A DNA stretch of 64,000 bases, taken from positions 13,207,356-13,271,355 of the forward strand of contig CM036223.1 in the NCBI GenBank assembly GCA_020631735.1, given 5' to 3'. This DNA is from Saccharum officinarum. Its lineage: Eukaryota; Streptophyta; Magnoliopsida; Poales; Poaceae. A model generated the notes under the pieces. The model did not search any database. It had not been told where the DNA came from and saw only the letters and a program-made list of their open reading frames with translations. Shown here piece after piece: positions 10,301-25,400 of the stretch (position 1 is its first letter; each line of letters begins with the position of its first letter). Both the position numbers and the translations under genes were made by a program.

Positions 10301-12866
10301 CCGGACGCCGCCCCGTGCCGTTCGTGCGTGAGGTCGGGAAAGGGAGCCGAGGGGCGCCGCCCGCCTCCGGCAGCCCCATCCCCGCCCTGGCGGCTGTGCT
10401 CCATGCTTCCCGCCGCCGGTTGCTGTGTACCCACTGCGTCCGGCTGGCTTTGGGCCTGCCACGCCGCGGCTGTCCTTCCTCGCCCCCAACTCTGCTGCGT
10501 ACTGCGTCTGCTCCTGTGCTGTCGTCGCTATGGTCTAGGTGCTGGCAACAGCGTGCTGACGAGCGCAGTTGGAGAGAGGTACTACTCCGATTCGCTTTGA
10601 TTTTGTGCATTTGTTGATTCATCTTGCTTGAACCAAACAGGTCTCTTTCGAAATCAATCACGAACACAATCCCTGAACAAGCAACCTAGCACCGGACTGT
10701 GGGGCGGGGCTCCCGGGCGGCCGGCGTGGTGGTGGACCTGGCAAGCGTAGCTGCTGGTCCGGCGTCCGGGCTTGGCGCGGCTGCAGGCCAACCTTCGGCT
10801 GTCGACAGCTCCATGGCAGGCATCTTCTTCGGTGTGGCAGAATCGGACGGGGAGGCGCAGAGGAGAGAAGCCGGCGGGGTGGCCTCTCGGCAGGCGCGAC
10901 CGTCGCCGCCGTTGAGGTGGGCCAGCAATGCGGCGGCACCCGTCTCCACCCACCGTCTGCACGGGAGGGATACGGAAGGGAACGGGAAAATACGACAAGA
11001 AACGGATCGGATCTATCTATTAGAAACTGGCTAGGGGCAAAGAAGTAATGTCGCATGGTTATGTTGACTCAGATTCTCCAAATAAAATTATAAAATCATC
11101 TAAATCCATTCTAGCGGTTTCGTCTCACTTGAGGAGCCCTTCCCAGCGAAGCCCGCGTTTAACAGTCCATTTCAGCGAAGCCCAATCCTGAGAGGCATCT
11201 AATACCAATTTTCTCGAACTTTGCAGATCAAAGGGGATCGTGGAAAAGTCTGAATGTAAAAATCAACAGAGAGCCTGTTTAGTTGGCCACCCAACCCAAA
11301 AAAGTTTGCACAGTAACTGTCACATCGAATCTTTAGACGCATGCATGGAGCATTAAATGTAGGTAAAAAAATAACTAATTGCACAGTTTGTCTGTAAATG
11401 TCGAGACGAATCTTTTGAGCCTAGTTAGTCTATGATTGGATAAATTTTGCCAAATAACAACGAAAAGTGCTACAGGAACTTTACCCAAACTTTTTCACCA
11501 TCTAAACAGGCCCAGAGGTCCTCAACTTTCCGTTAAGGCTGTCTCCAACAGGGTACCCATTGGGGTACCCAAATCTAAAATGGGTCTTCAATAGGATACC
11601 TATAGCCTCCAACAGAGTACCTATTTCAAAGACCCATTTTGGGTGTCAGGAGATCCATAACCCAAATATGGGTATTCTCTCTCCAGAAGACCCATTTGCA
11701 GAAAGGATCGTCTTTTGGTTCTTGTTGTTGGAGAAGACTAAAAATAGGTATGGAACCCTTTGACTGTAGCGTTACCTAAAGGACAAATAAGTCTTGTATT
11801 TTGGGTTGCGATGGTTGGAGACAGCCTAATAAACAGTACGTCAAAGATCTTGTTTTTGTACTTCTATCCAATTTGATTTGATGCTAAACATAAGTCAGAT
11901 CTCAGAAGATTTAAGAATTTCACGACTTCTCATTATAAGCCTTAATCTAGAAGGCAGAAATGCAACGTTAGTAATTCTTTCGATGAAAAAAAAGATCAAA
12001 CCAAATCAACCCCGTTTCAGAGAAATCAACTACGAAGTCATTATTTATGAATCAGAGCACGACTTTTCCCCCGCACTATCATGATGAAATGCAACCTTAG
12101 TAATTCACTAATCTTATGAAAAAAAATGTTCAAACCAAATCAACCCCGCTTCAGAGAAATCATTATGAATCAGAAACAGACTTTTCCCCGCACGATCATG
12201 ATCAAAAGACAAATTAACAGAAGTGACCACGAAATCGAACGAAAGGGAAGGTCCTTATCACGGTGTTGTTACCTTGATCCGGGGGACCATATAGGCCAAG
12301 TTGCAGAGGCCGGACATCTTGGAGTACAACTTGGCCTCCGCCAGCGACACCTTCCGCAGTAACCTCGAAAACGCGGCGCGATCGAGCTCCTCCGCGTCTG
12401 CCACGGAGCAGCCTTCCTCGCTGTCCGGCCCGGCGCCACACCTCCCCGCGCACCGCTGGCTACTACTCCCGCCTTCCTCGCCGGAACCAGGCCCTTCGTC
12501 GCGCGACGGCGATGGAGGCAGCGGCGGCGGCGACGGCGACGACGACGACTGCACGCGCAGTATCTGCAGCACCCAGTTTCCGCCGCCGCCGCCCCTGCCG
12601 TCGTCCTCCCCCTCCACCGCCCGCCTGCGACGCCGGTCCCTCGCCTCCTCGACGCCCGCCGCCGCCTCAGCAGCCGCGGCGGCGCCCAGGGCATTCTCGG
12701 CGCCCCCGCCGCGGCGGCGCGGCCACAGGCCCAGCAGCGGGGAGTGGAACCCGGGGCCCGGGGCAGCGGCGTGCGGCGAGGGAGCAGGCGCGGCGGACAC
12801 CGGCGCCGCGAAGGTTGGCAGCGGCGGCGGCCTGACGCCACCGGGCACGAATCTCAGGACGTCCAT
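7394..12866 (-). CDS. PLIP: Plastid lipase (PLIP)-like class 3 lipase, 5 exons, one frameshift
   Basis: Exons on the minus strand, all with GT-AG borders: 12866-12273, 9855-9316, 9178-9119, 8693-8277, 7875-7394; about 697 residues. Exon 1 holds a proline/alanine-rich plastid-transit-like N-terminus and the conserved block [32 protein letters not shown]. Exon 3 ([12 protein letters not shown]) and exon 4 carry the alpha/beta-hydrolase core: nucleophile Ser about 442 in TGHSLGG, TFGSPSV, and acidic residue in HRDIVPRAF. Exon 5 carries LQPDEKLSP and RDHDVHSYL (likely catalytic His). By family knowledge, PLIP enzymes release fatty acids from plastid membrane glycerolipids. In exon 5 the frame breaks in a five-C run (7813-7817 on the plus strand); one more base restores [15 protein letters not shown]. 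So this is either a damaged allele or an assembly indel. Intron 1 holds a MULE and two MITEs. Confidence 0.85.
10090..11215. mobile_element. Pack-MULE-like element in PLIP intron 1
   Basis: The element is 1,126 bp with a perfect 9-bp TSD GAACTTTGC (10081-10089 and 11216-11224). Long imperfect TIRs of about 185 bp start GAGAAAATTGGTATT and share GGGCTTCGCTGAAATGGACT, CCGCTAGAATGGA and GAGTCAACAT. The interior (about 10280-11000) is markedly GC-rich with open frames on both strands, unlike the AT-rich intron. This is typical of MULEs that captured host gene or promoter pieces, but I could not identify the source. No transposase is encoded. Confidence 0.9.
11272..11515. mobile_element. MITE family A, near full length
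   Basis: Ends are GCCTGTTTAGTTGG and CCATCTAAACAGGC, an inverted pair around about 240 bp with the family core GCATGGAGCATTAAATGTAG and CCTAGTTAGTCTATGATTGG. It is non-coding and lies in PLIP intron 1. The TSD is unclear. Confidence 0.75.
11537..11826. mobile_element. Tourist/PIF-type MITE
   Basis: The 290-bp element has TIRs GGCTGTCTCCAAC and GTTGGAGACAGCC (perfect 13 bp) and a TAA target duplication (11534-11536, 11827-11829), as expected for PIF/Harbinger MITEs. Internal GGGTACC and CCCATTT motifs recur in both orientations. It sits in PLIP intron 1. Confidence 0.85.
11958..12205. repeat. Two-copy tandem duplication in PLIP intron 1
   Basis: Two diverged direct copies (about 11958-12084 and 12089-12203) share ATGCAAC.TTAGTAATTC, AACCAAATCAACCCCG, TTCAGAGAAATCA and TTTTCCCC.GCAC.ATCATGAT. 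No coding function. Confidence 0.7.
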
Positions 12867-13529
12867 GGGTCGGGTCTGGGTGGCGCCTCCGTCCACCGTC
12901 CGTGTTATTTGGGCGGTGAGATCAAACCAAACGCGAAGGGAAATGGGAAATGGGAGGTAAAAGAAAGGGATGGAAGAATTTGCGAGTCTCTCGTCTCGGT
13001 GGCGCAAAGGATCCGAGTGCAGGAGAAGAAATAGGAAACGTGCCGCGGAGGGGCTGCGAGTGGCTATATACGGGGAGTAGTATGATGACACAGGGATTAG
13101 GATTGATTGCGCACGTGGATTTACTCATGGTGACCATTGCGTGTGGGTCACTGGTGGTGGTGACGTGGCGTTTCAACGAGACTTTCGTGTTGTTTCTCTC
13201 CTTCTCAAAAGTCAAATGCGGACGGCAGCTACGGGTCGCGTACTGTATCCCCGATCTGTATCTACGGGTGTGTGTACGGCTACTAAATTCTACCCGCAGG
13301 CATGGAGCGCGTATCCCGCTTGACGCTCCAAATACAAGACATTTCATCTATTTTTTGTTTTTGTCAATATCAATCGAACTTGCTATAGCGTTCAGACAAT
13401 ACCCGACGAAGCGACGGCCTAGCGCGTCGGGCTCGACAGCGAACGCACCAGCAAGCCCGCTCCACGTCGGACGTCATCCAGGCTGTCAGTCGCTTCCGCA
13501 AGTATTTCATGTGTAACAACCCGATCCAT
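12867..13529 (-). promoter_or_regulatory. 5' flank of the PLIP-like gene
   Basis: Sequence upstream of the PLIP start (ATG at 12866, minus). The minus-strand frame stays open to 13091 but contains no conserved residues before [10 protein letters not shown], which I chose as the start because the plastid-transit-like region begins there. No convincing TATA box was fixed. Beyond about 13100 nothing recognisable is seen. Confidence 0.4.
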
Positions 13530-14070
13530 TTTTAAAACATTCAGATGCAACAGTTGCAGTATAAAAAAAAACTGATGAAACACTTGAAACAAGCGTCTGA
13601 AATACTTACGAAAATGCCTGAAAAATATTTAAAAACTATTGCAAATATATGCAATACTAGATGAAACACTTGCAAACATACGTGTAAAACACCTGAAAAC
13701 ACTTGAAACATATGTTTGCAACATGCATGTATATGCAACATCTAAATCTACTTTTTGCAACATCCAGAAAAACACTTGCAACATACGTCTGGAACAAGAT
13801 AAAACATTTAAAACATATATGTATAGCTATTACAACATATGCAATATCCCGATCTAATTTTGCAACATCCAGATCTACTTTTGCAACATCCAAATGAAAC
13901 ATTTGCAACATACGTCTGGAACAGATAAAACATTTGAAATATACACTTGAAATATATATGTATAGCCATTACAATATATGCAACCTCCCGATCTACTTTT
14001 GCAACATCGATATACAACACTTACAATATACCTTTGAAACATTTAAAACATAATCTTTGTAACATGCACT
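13530..14070. repeat. Degenerate tandem array of GCAACAT.CGTCTGAAACA-type units
   Basis: Short motifs TTGCAACATAC, GTCTGGAACA, AAAACATTTGAAA and TTTTGCAACATCCAGATCTA recur many times. A longer higher-order period of about 140 bp is visible (GTATAGC.ATTACAA.ATATGCAA.. near 13822 and 13961). The same family is at 54375-54790. Reading frames across it on both strands are artefacts of the repeat. Confidence 0.75.
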
Positions 14071-14358
14071 AGTCAGGGGACGTCAGTGGCATAGCATACC
14101 TAGGCGCAGGCGCAGGTCTCCCCTTCCTGCCGACGTACGACGTTGATGAGGCGCAAGCGCATGCCTCCCCTGCCTCCTCTTCCGCCATGGGCAAGGTGGA
14201 TAGAGGCGTGGCATAGGCCACAGAGTAGCCAGGGATAGGGCACGCGAGCATCTAGGGATGGGCATAGGTGCAACACCATCGCGTAGGAAAAAACCTGTGG
14301 TGAGCGGGTGCGCTGCCTGCGACGAGCGGCCTTGTGCAGTTGCGTTGGAGAAGACAAG

Positions 14359-14672
14359 CGATTATTTTGGGGATACGGAGATGGATTGCAAGCGCGCTCT
14401 GAAACCGCAAGTAGAGTGCAGGTACAGGGCGTCCGAAGGGACGGATGTTCCTATCATTAGCGAATATCAATCCAATTCATAAGTGTCCGTAGGGACAACA
14501 ATGTCGCACGTTACCCGATTATTTTGGGGATACGGAGATGGATTGCAAGCGCGCTCTGAAACCGCAAGTAGAGTGCAGGTACAGGGCGTCCGAAGGGACG
14601 GATGTTCCTATCATTAGCGAATATCAATCCAATTCATAAATGTCCGTAGGGACAACAATGTCGCACGTTACC
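14359..14672. repeat. 157-bp perfect-looking tandem duplication
   Basis: The unit starting CGATTATTTTGGGGATACGG and ending GTCGCACGTTACC is present twice head to tail (14359-14515, 14516-14672). I noticed only one difference, AAGTGTCC versus AAATGTCC. Such similarity indicates a recent duplication. The flank 14070-14358 is GC-rich without an identifiable gene. Confidence 0.85.
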
Positions 14673-14773
14673 CTCGAGTACGGGTGTATGGAATTGACAT
14701 ATTGAACAATTTCGTCGCGGATGGGTATTTTCTTCAACCATCATATCCAATTTGTTGTGATCAAAGTACCAAG

Positions 14774-15117
14774 GTCTTGTTTAGTTTCTCTCTAAAAGTT
14801 TACATCCTATCCCATCGAATATTTTGACATATGCATGAAGTATTAAATATAGACTAAAAATAACTAATTGCACATATTGCAACTACTTTGCGAGACAAAT
14901 ATTTTAAGCCTTATTAGTCCATGATTTGATAATAAAAATGCTACAGTACCATATATGCTAATGATAGATTAATTAGGCTTAATAAATTCGTCTCGTGATT
15001 TACTGACGGATTCTGTAATTTATTTTTTTATTAGTATCCGAACACCTCATGCGACACCCTCATGTAACACCTGATGTGACACCTCAAAATTTTACACTCT
15101 AGAACTAAACGAGGCCG
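14774..15117. mobile_element. MITE, family A relative with extended body
   Basis: Ends are GGTCTTGTTTAGTTTC and GAACTAAACGAGGCC, inverted around about 340 bp. The interior shares CATGAAGTATTAAATATAGA, GCGAGACAAATATTTTAAGC and AATTAGGCTTAATAAATTCG with the element at 31306. It is non-coding. Confidence 0.75.
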
Positions 15118-15356
15118 AAAAGTTTGAATGCTTTCATTTACACTCAAACCTTTTTGGGTGTTCTGCAGCAGTAAAGTTGTGTCCTCATGTTGCTACAACA
15201 ACACGTGAGAGGAGAAAAAGATACAACTAATAGTTGCAGTTGAACGGCTATTACAGTAGTTGGGAGATTTTGATTTCGAGGAAAGACAATTTATTCAGCT
15301 ATTTATTTTCTCACGCCTTCTACTAAAGTGGATAACTTGTCTTGCCAAGTTTTGTA

Positions 15357-15617
15357 CTTCCTTCCATCCGTCCACAAAAAAATACAATTATATTTTCCGT
15401 ATCGGTTAATTGAGCTCAATTTTGACAAAATTTATAGTAAATAATATTAATATTTATGTCTCTAAATAAATTTATTTTGAAAATATATTCTATAACTAAT
15501 CTAATGATATTTATTTTGTATAAAAATGATTTGTACTTTTTTATATAATTTAGTTAAAGTTCAGACTGTTTGACTCTTTGAAATCCAAGAATTATGTTCT
15601 TTTGTGGACGGAGGTAG
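15357..15617. mobile_element. Stowaway-like MITE (copy 1)
   Basis: The ends CTTCCTTCCATCCGTCC and GGACGGAGGTAG form an imperfect inverted repeat, flanked by TA on both sides, as in Tc1/mariner Stowaway MITEs. It is AT-rich and non-coding. The same insertion is in the duplicated segment at 60231-60495, so it predates the duplication. Confidence 0.75.
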
Positions 15618-16157
15618 TAGAAGATAAATGGCCGCATCATAAGAGTCGAGTTAAAAAAAATATGAGTCACGACAAAAGTTAAGTCAACAGGTTAAGAAGT
15701 TGCACGGACTACATTTTGACAGCAACCAAATATACTAACTAAAATATAAACGTGATTGCCTAAGGTTAAGTTTGAGAAACTTAGTTGCTAGCTAAATAAG
15801 TATGCCCTCAAGTCATAATAGTTGTCCCATTGTCAATGAGCGCAACAACTAATATTAAAAATTTAATTAGTCGTAAGTATGAGCTACTATGTTAAGTTGG
15901 AGAGTTCACCACAAGAAGCCTAACTGGTTAAATTATGCCCAGTCCGTGAAAAATGACAACCATGGTTGAACATTCCCAAGGATGATGATCACGCCGCTAC
16001 CGCTGGTCGAGAAGGCACTCGAACAAAAGATCCCATCGGTGGTCAGCATCATGGTAGCGCCATTGCTGAAAATGAGATAATGAGCAACTCACCCGACCAA
16101 CACCACTGTAAAAATGCATGCCACGTTGGCGTTACACGTTAACAAGGAATACACACA
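15618..16157. other. Gene-free upstream region of LPD1
   Basis: No coding or repeat signature was recognised. It is well conserved in the duplicate copy (about 60496-61036). One small difference is the added CCAGG in GAATGCCAGGCACTCG of copy 2. Confidence 0.5.
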
Positions 16158-16800
16158 TAGAGCTGGACTAACGAGCCAGCTCGGCTCGTTTGGCTCGGCT
16201 CGTTCTGGCTCGTTAAGATAACGAGCCGAGCTCGGCTCGTTATCTTAACGAGCCAGAAGGCCGGCTCGGCTCGGCTCATTTACGAGCTCGAGCTGGCTTG
16301 TTTGGCTCGCGAGCCAGCCATATTAAAACATAAAAAATGTAATATGTGTATTATCTAAAGTTTGATAATGGTAATAATATAAAACTAGTCCATTCATAAG
16401 TCTTAATAAATCATATAAAATAATATGTACTATTATATTATAATACTATACACCATACATTGTCTATGGTTCATACTCCATACCATATATGATGCATCCA
16501 TTATCCATACATTCATTTAAAATAAAAAGAGTCAAATTAATCTAAAATTTATAGAGTCAAAGTCCAATCATCAACAAATTATAAAGTGTAAGACATAAAG
16601 TTATATAACACTAATAAAAGTTTAAGGCCAACAACTTTGGCTCGTTAGGCTCGCGAGCTGGCTCGCGAGCTGGCTCGTTAAGACACGAGCTAGGATGCTT
16701 GCTCAGCTCGTTTGAGAAATTAAACGAGCCGAGCCGAGCCGAGCCACTATCGATCCGAGTCGAGCGAGCTATCGAGTTGCGAGCTTTTCGTCCAGCTTTA
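16158..16800. mobile_element. Non-autonomous hAT with GAGCCGAGC subterminal repeats
   Basis: The 643-bp element has TIRs TAGAGCTGGAC and GTCCAGCTTTA (one mismatch in 11) and a perfect 8-bp TSD TACACACA (16150-16157, 16801-16808). Both ends are full of GGCTCG/CGAGCC motifs; the middle is AT-rich and non-coding. The duplicated segment has the unoccupied site, a single TACACACA at 61029-61036, which proves the boundaries. Confidence 0.95.
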
Positions 16801-16985
16801 TACACACATGGCTGGTATGGATCTACGATGCATGACTTAACAAGTTTAGAAATTCAAAAATGTATTTTTAAAGTTTGTGGATCTCAGTGACATCCATAAC
16901 GAGTTCAAAGATTGCTCGTGTATTTAACTTTAAAATTTTTAGTGGCAATTTGCTCTTAAAATAAACCTCTTCCCCTTGTTAAAAA

Positions 16986-17554
16986 GGTGAAATAGCCATT
17001 TTCGTCCCTAACTTATTGCCCGAGACTCACTTTGGTTCCAGAACTTTCGAAGTGTCCACTTTAGTCCTTAAACAATGGATTTACAGGTCGATCTCGTCCA
17101 TCTCCCTTAATGGCTCGCCACGTGTCCAGGAGTATATACGAAATGTCATACTCGCTCTCTCCTTTATCAGCCGGCCAGGCTCACAGTGTTTCTCAGTCCA
17201 CCGTTTCCTCCCTCTCGTCCCCATTTCCCCTCTGTCTATCCCTCGATCTCGTCCATCCGGTGCCGAGGAAGAGTCGCATGGAAACAACGTAGATACTATG
17301 CTTAGCAGCCCTGCATAAAATGGACACAAATGATTTAAACATATTTGATAGTTGTGTCGCGACTCCGCAGTTCTGCTAGGGGAGGGAGCGAAGGCCAACA
17401 ATGATATTTCGCATATACTCTAGACACATGGCGAGCCATTAGGGCATGGACGAGATCGACCTGCAAATCCATTGTTTAAGGACTAAAGTGGACACTTTGA
17501 AAATTCAGAGGCTGAATTAAGCCTCGGACAAATAGTTTAGGGACCTATTTCGCA
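16986..17554. mobile_element. Fold-back (long-TIR, MULE-like) element, copy 1
   Basis: Inverted arms of about 170 bp share GTCCACTTTAGTCCTTAAAC, AATGGATTTACAGGTCGATC, CTCGTCCAT and ATGGCTCGCCA with their reverse complements near 17400-17540. Flanks GTTAAAAA and ATTAAAAA resemble a degenerate 8-9 bp TSD. It is present in both duplicate segments (other copy 61214-61783), so it is older than the duplication. Confidence 0.75.
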
Positions 17555-17678
17555 TTAAAAAAACACCCTCTCCCCTAAAAAAAACCCTCTTGTTTTTCCG
17601 TGGTCTCATGACTGCTCGCATTTACAGCTCTGCCCCTCTTCTTTCTTGCGCAAAAGGTCACACAAGCTAAAAAATAAA

Positions 17679-17921
17679 GGGTGTGTTTAGATGGTTGTAA
17701 AGTGTGTGTAAAGTTCCTGTAGCACTTTTCGTTATTATTTGGTAAAATTTATCCAATCATGGACTAACTAGGCTCAAAAGATTCGTCTCGACATTTACAG
17801 ACGAACTGTACAATTAGTTATTTTTTTACCTACATTTAATGCTTCATGCATGCGTCCAAAGATTTGATGTGACGGTGAATCTTGTAAAATTTTTAGAATT
17901 TTGAAGAAACTAAACACTGCC
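17679..17921. mobile_element. MITE family A insertion upstream of LPD1
   Basis: Ends are GGGTGTGTTTAGATGG and AAACTAAACACTGCC; it carries the reverse complement of the family core (CCAATCATGGACTAACTAGG, ACATTTAATGCTTCATGCAT). AAA flanks both sides. The duplicate segment lacks it (AGCTTAAAAAAAGACT near 61884), so the ends are well supported. It lies about 70 bp upstream of the LPD1 start codon. Confidence 0.85.
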
Positions 17922-17966
17922 AAAGAGACTGAAATCGACAGACGAAAAATATAATAAAGGAAATAA

Positions 17967-21189
<3,223 letters not shown>

Positions 21190-22494
21190 TTGTAGATACG
21201 ATTTGAACTGTGAGCTCAAAGCACTTCCCAAGATTTTGGAATAATTTTGTATGGATGTGGTCTTGGAACATCTACCTTTGTCGTTCGTTTCCTCGGGAAG
21301 CAGTGAATTGCCTCCTTTGCTGCGGAATATAGTTACATTGTTAAATTCACATGCTTCCTTGCTGCTGCATTTTCCCCTACTCCCTGACAATGTGTGAAAA
21401 CTGCAGTTTGTTTCTTTCTTCTGTGCTGCTGCTGCATCAGATGGATTCGTAGAAACGTGGTGTGAGTTGTACACCATAGGCTAGGGTTTCATTTCTGTTG
21501 ATACTACCTGGGAGAAGAATAACATATCCTCTTTTGCAGTGGGCTTATGCCTGTCATCCCCTTCACTTCTTGATTCAAATATGTCTTATGTGAACGAATT
21601 GTGGATGTGCTTCTAGTGGCAATTTTCTCCCCCTAATCCTGCCCTGTTCATAACACAAGCGTTGTCCCTGAATCAGCTAACGCTCTCCTACAACTAATTT
21701 TCAGTGACATCATTTTGTTACCAGCAATATGTTTGCTGATGCTGAGTTGGTGAGTCTAGTGAGTGAAATGCTGCCTCTATTCAAATAGTGCTTGTTATTA
21801 TGATATGTTTGCTTCCTGCAAATTGTGTGACTATGTCTTCATATGAGGATAAGAGAGGACAAAACAACTTGACAGCATGAAACCGAGATTGACGTAGTGG
21901 AGCTATTTTTAACAGGTTTGTTTGTAAACTGTAATACGCTTCAATCACATGGGGATGGCCTTCAATCAAACAACACAAAATGCCTGCAAGTCTGTAAATA
22001 AAAGAAACTAGTACTACATACAAAGAAAACTAATCATGTGATGATGTAACCTGGCGTGTAAACCGACTACTCTAATTGTGTGGACCCTCTATTTGGAACT
22101 CATGGATTATTTCGAAACATTCAGCATTCCTTGAAATCCTTAAAACTTGTAAATCTTTTATGTCGCTTGATGTTGGCATAAACTTGTAATTTCTACTATA
22201 ATAGTTCGCTACAAGTTCTAAAAGCATATTTTTATCTTTTCTTTATTAAAAGATTAAAAAATCTACTACTAAAAGATTAAAAAATCTACTGGATTACATG
22301 GAAAGCTGAATTATCGAGTCCAAAATCACAATCCCTGTTCAGGATCAACACGAGCAGTTGCATCAGAAAACTATTTCATCTCCACCCTTTTCTTCCCCCA
22401 GATATATCCACAACTCCCTCTCCCTCTCTCTACTGTCTCCTCTCCCTGTCCCCCACCCCTCCTCTCTCTAGAGAGTAGACCCAGGAAAGAGGCG
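21190..22494. other. LPD1 3' flank and MAEA 5' flank
   Basis: 3' UTR-like T-rich sequence follows the LPD1 stop. A 23-24 bp tandem duplication (CTACTACTAAAAGATTAAAAAAT type) is near 22245-22290. CT-rich 5' UTR-like sequence (CCCTCTCCCTCTCTCTACTG) precedes the next gene. No additional gene seen. Confidence 0.5.
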
Positions 22495-25400
22495 ATGGAT
22501 ATGGCCATCGACACGCCATCGCCGGCGCCGCCGCCCACGCCGCCGGCGCCGTCGGCAGCGGCGGGGCGTCAGACGCGTGCGGCGGAGGCGGTGCGTCTGG
22601 AGCACCAGCTGGTGCGCGTGCCTCTCGAGTCCCTACGCGCCACCGCCCGCTCGAACCACCGCCTCGCCGAGAAGGAGATCGCCGCCGTCCTCTCCTCCGC
22701 CTCCGCGGCCCCTGCCGAGAGCAGTGCCGCCGCCGTCGACCACCTCACCTCCCTCGTCTCCCGCCTCCACGGCCTCAAGCGCAAGGTACCCCCCCTCCTA
22801 ATCCCACACCCGCTTCCTCTCCTCTATCTCGCAGAATCGAATCGTACATGGTCTGGAGAAGATCTTAGGGCTTTGATTTACCGTTTCATGTTTTTAATTT
22901 TCGCTGAAGAAAAAAATCGTGTCTTTGTGGTGTTCCCTGAGCGATTTGTTGGGGTTTTTTATGCCTTCCAGATGGAAGAGGGCGCACGGGCGGAGGAGCT
23001 GCAGGTGCAGCGCTGCCGGGCGCGTCTGGATCGGCTGGCAACTGCTAGCACCGGTGACGACGCTGAGTGGGAGGACATACGGCTGAAGAGGATCCTGGTC
23101 GATTACATGCTTCGGATGTCCTACTATGATTCCGCCACCAAGCTCGCTGAAATTTCTGGTATTCAGGTATAAGAATGGCTGGCAGTTCACAGTAAGATTT
23201 TATTTTTATTTTTATTTCTGTTGATGTTTTTTTTTCTTTGTGAATGTTGTAATGTTGATGTAGAAATCTGGGATGAATATGATGTGAGAGATTTCGAACC
23301 TTAGATATCTAGTTAATGTTGATGTAGAAATCTGGGATCAATATGATGTGAGAGCTTTTGAACTTTAGATATCTAGTTTAGTATGGGTAGCATATTGTTT
23401 CAAACTGACCTCCAACAAGGTGTAGACTTAAGTTGCACTACTTTGGTTATAAACCGATACTATGATCTTTTCAAGGTGCTCCCGCTTCCACAATCGCGAC
23501 GAATCCATTAGATCCAAGGGCTCAGTTTAAACATGGTAGCCTATTATTACATTGTAGGTCATCCATGCCAATATGCCATTGAGTTATCAAAGCATTTAAC
23601 ATGAAAGGATATTAAACTTGGAAAGCATCGATGCACCATTCATCTCACTACGGTAACCTCACATAGATGACTTGCTATGTGTCTAACAATGTGCATAAGC
23701 AAACATCATGCATTTGATATATGCTAATGCGTTTCCTCCCCTTGTTAGCCACTGTCTTTAACTCCCAAGGGGGGATGGACAAGCAGAGATTGCTGAAGTT
23801 GTTTAAGTAATTTTTGAAAGAATAAATATCTGTTAAGATCCTGTATCACATTTCGGAAAGTTTAAATATAATGATTTGAATTTCCTAGTCTCCTTCTGGA
23901 CACCTCATCTACTATGATTCCCACCATTCTATATTGGTGTTTGGGCTTCTACTCTGGTTAAATGTTCTTGCCTGAGCCATGTCTTGATTGGCTTGGCTGT
24001 ATGATTCAGTTTCTAGATGTTCTATGATATGCTACATATTATGTATGGCATTCCTCCTACCAAACAAATGAGATCACATTGGCTACTGATCTCACCTGCG
24101 ACTTCTATGGCTTCCAATATTGGATTTCAATGCGATTATATTTTACTGTTCTGTCACATTTTGATGTCTAGTTTCTCCTGCCTTTGTTCATTTAATAGTT
24201 GATTTGTTAAGTGTCTGTGAAACGGAATGGCATAATCTTGCTTATTTGTCTGACCTTTCCACCTTGCATGTGTTGTGTTGTCCAGTTAACTTGCCAACCG
24301 TTGAATGCAGGAACTCATTGATATTGATGTCTTCCTGGATGCGAAAAGAGTAATTGATTCTCTTCAGACTAATGAAGTTGCTCCTGCTTTAGCTTGGTGT
24401 GCAGAAAACAAGTCTCGACTAAAGAAATCGAAGGTTTGCTTGACTTTCTTCTGCCTTATTATTGATCTAATTTGATCAGCATATTACTGGTGTTAGATAA
24501 TGAATCTGAGTTATGATAGAACCATTGACAAATGGCTGATTGTGGTGATGCCATGAATGTCAGACCAGTAGTGATTCTGATAGTTCTTTAGACATTTTAA
24601 TTTTTGTTGAAATTGTTCATTTCTCTAATTGTTTCATTGCTTCATAATGGATAAATTGATTCCAACATTTATATTGACGGATGGCTTTACGGTCACTGCT
24701 ATTTCCGGTTACCATTTTCCAAAGAAACCTGATCTCACTAGTTGATTAATTGCATATGTCTTCTTTATGTATTTATCCCAATGCCTCTCTTTGTTCTATT
24801 ATGTTTTGATTTTTGTTTATGCTTTTTATTTTTACATTATGACTTCTGTTATGCTGCCTACAGAGTAAGCTCGAGTTTTTACTGAGGCTTCAAGAATTTG
24901 TGGAATTTGTCAAGGCTAAGAATTGCATTCAGGCTATAGCATATGCTCGAAAACACCTTGCTCCCTGGGGCTCGATACACATGAAAGAATTGCAGCGTGT
25001 CACAGCAACATTGGTTTTTAGAAGCAATACTAATTGTACTCCATACAAGGTTAGCAGCATTTTCACTGTTCTCAGTTATGATATGCCACTGTGTCACAAA
25101 TTGGACAACAGCTGGAGGTAGAAAATCCCTGGTTCTGTATGGCATCTTTGGTTTGTAGCTGACAGTCAACTTGAGCTGAGACTCGAAAAGTCTTCTCGTG
25201 AATATGACACCTTAACCAAAGTATATTTTGTTTCCTGGCTTGAGCATGGATTTTGAAATGTACATGTATGGAGTCTGACATTCATCACTTATTTGGGATC
25301 AACTCCTGAAGGAGTACTGTGCTGCACTAGAAATGTTTTGCATACCTGATACTGTTTTTTACTTGTAGATATTGTTTGAGCAAGACCGCTGGGACTATCT

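Noticed and set aside
10213..11056. Overlapping frames in the MULE interior
   Set aside because: Open on both strands with no recognisable protein; kept only as possible captured cargo.
12301..12960. Long plus-strand frame opposite PLIP exon 1
   Set aside because: Antisense shadow of a GC-rich transit-peptide exon.
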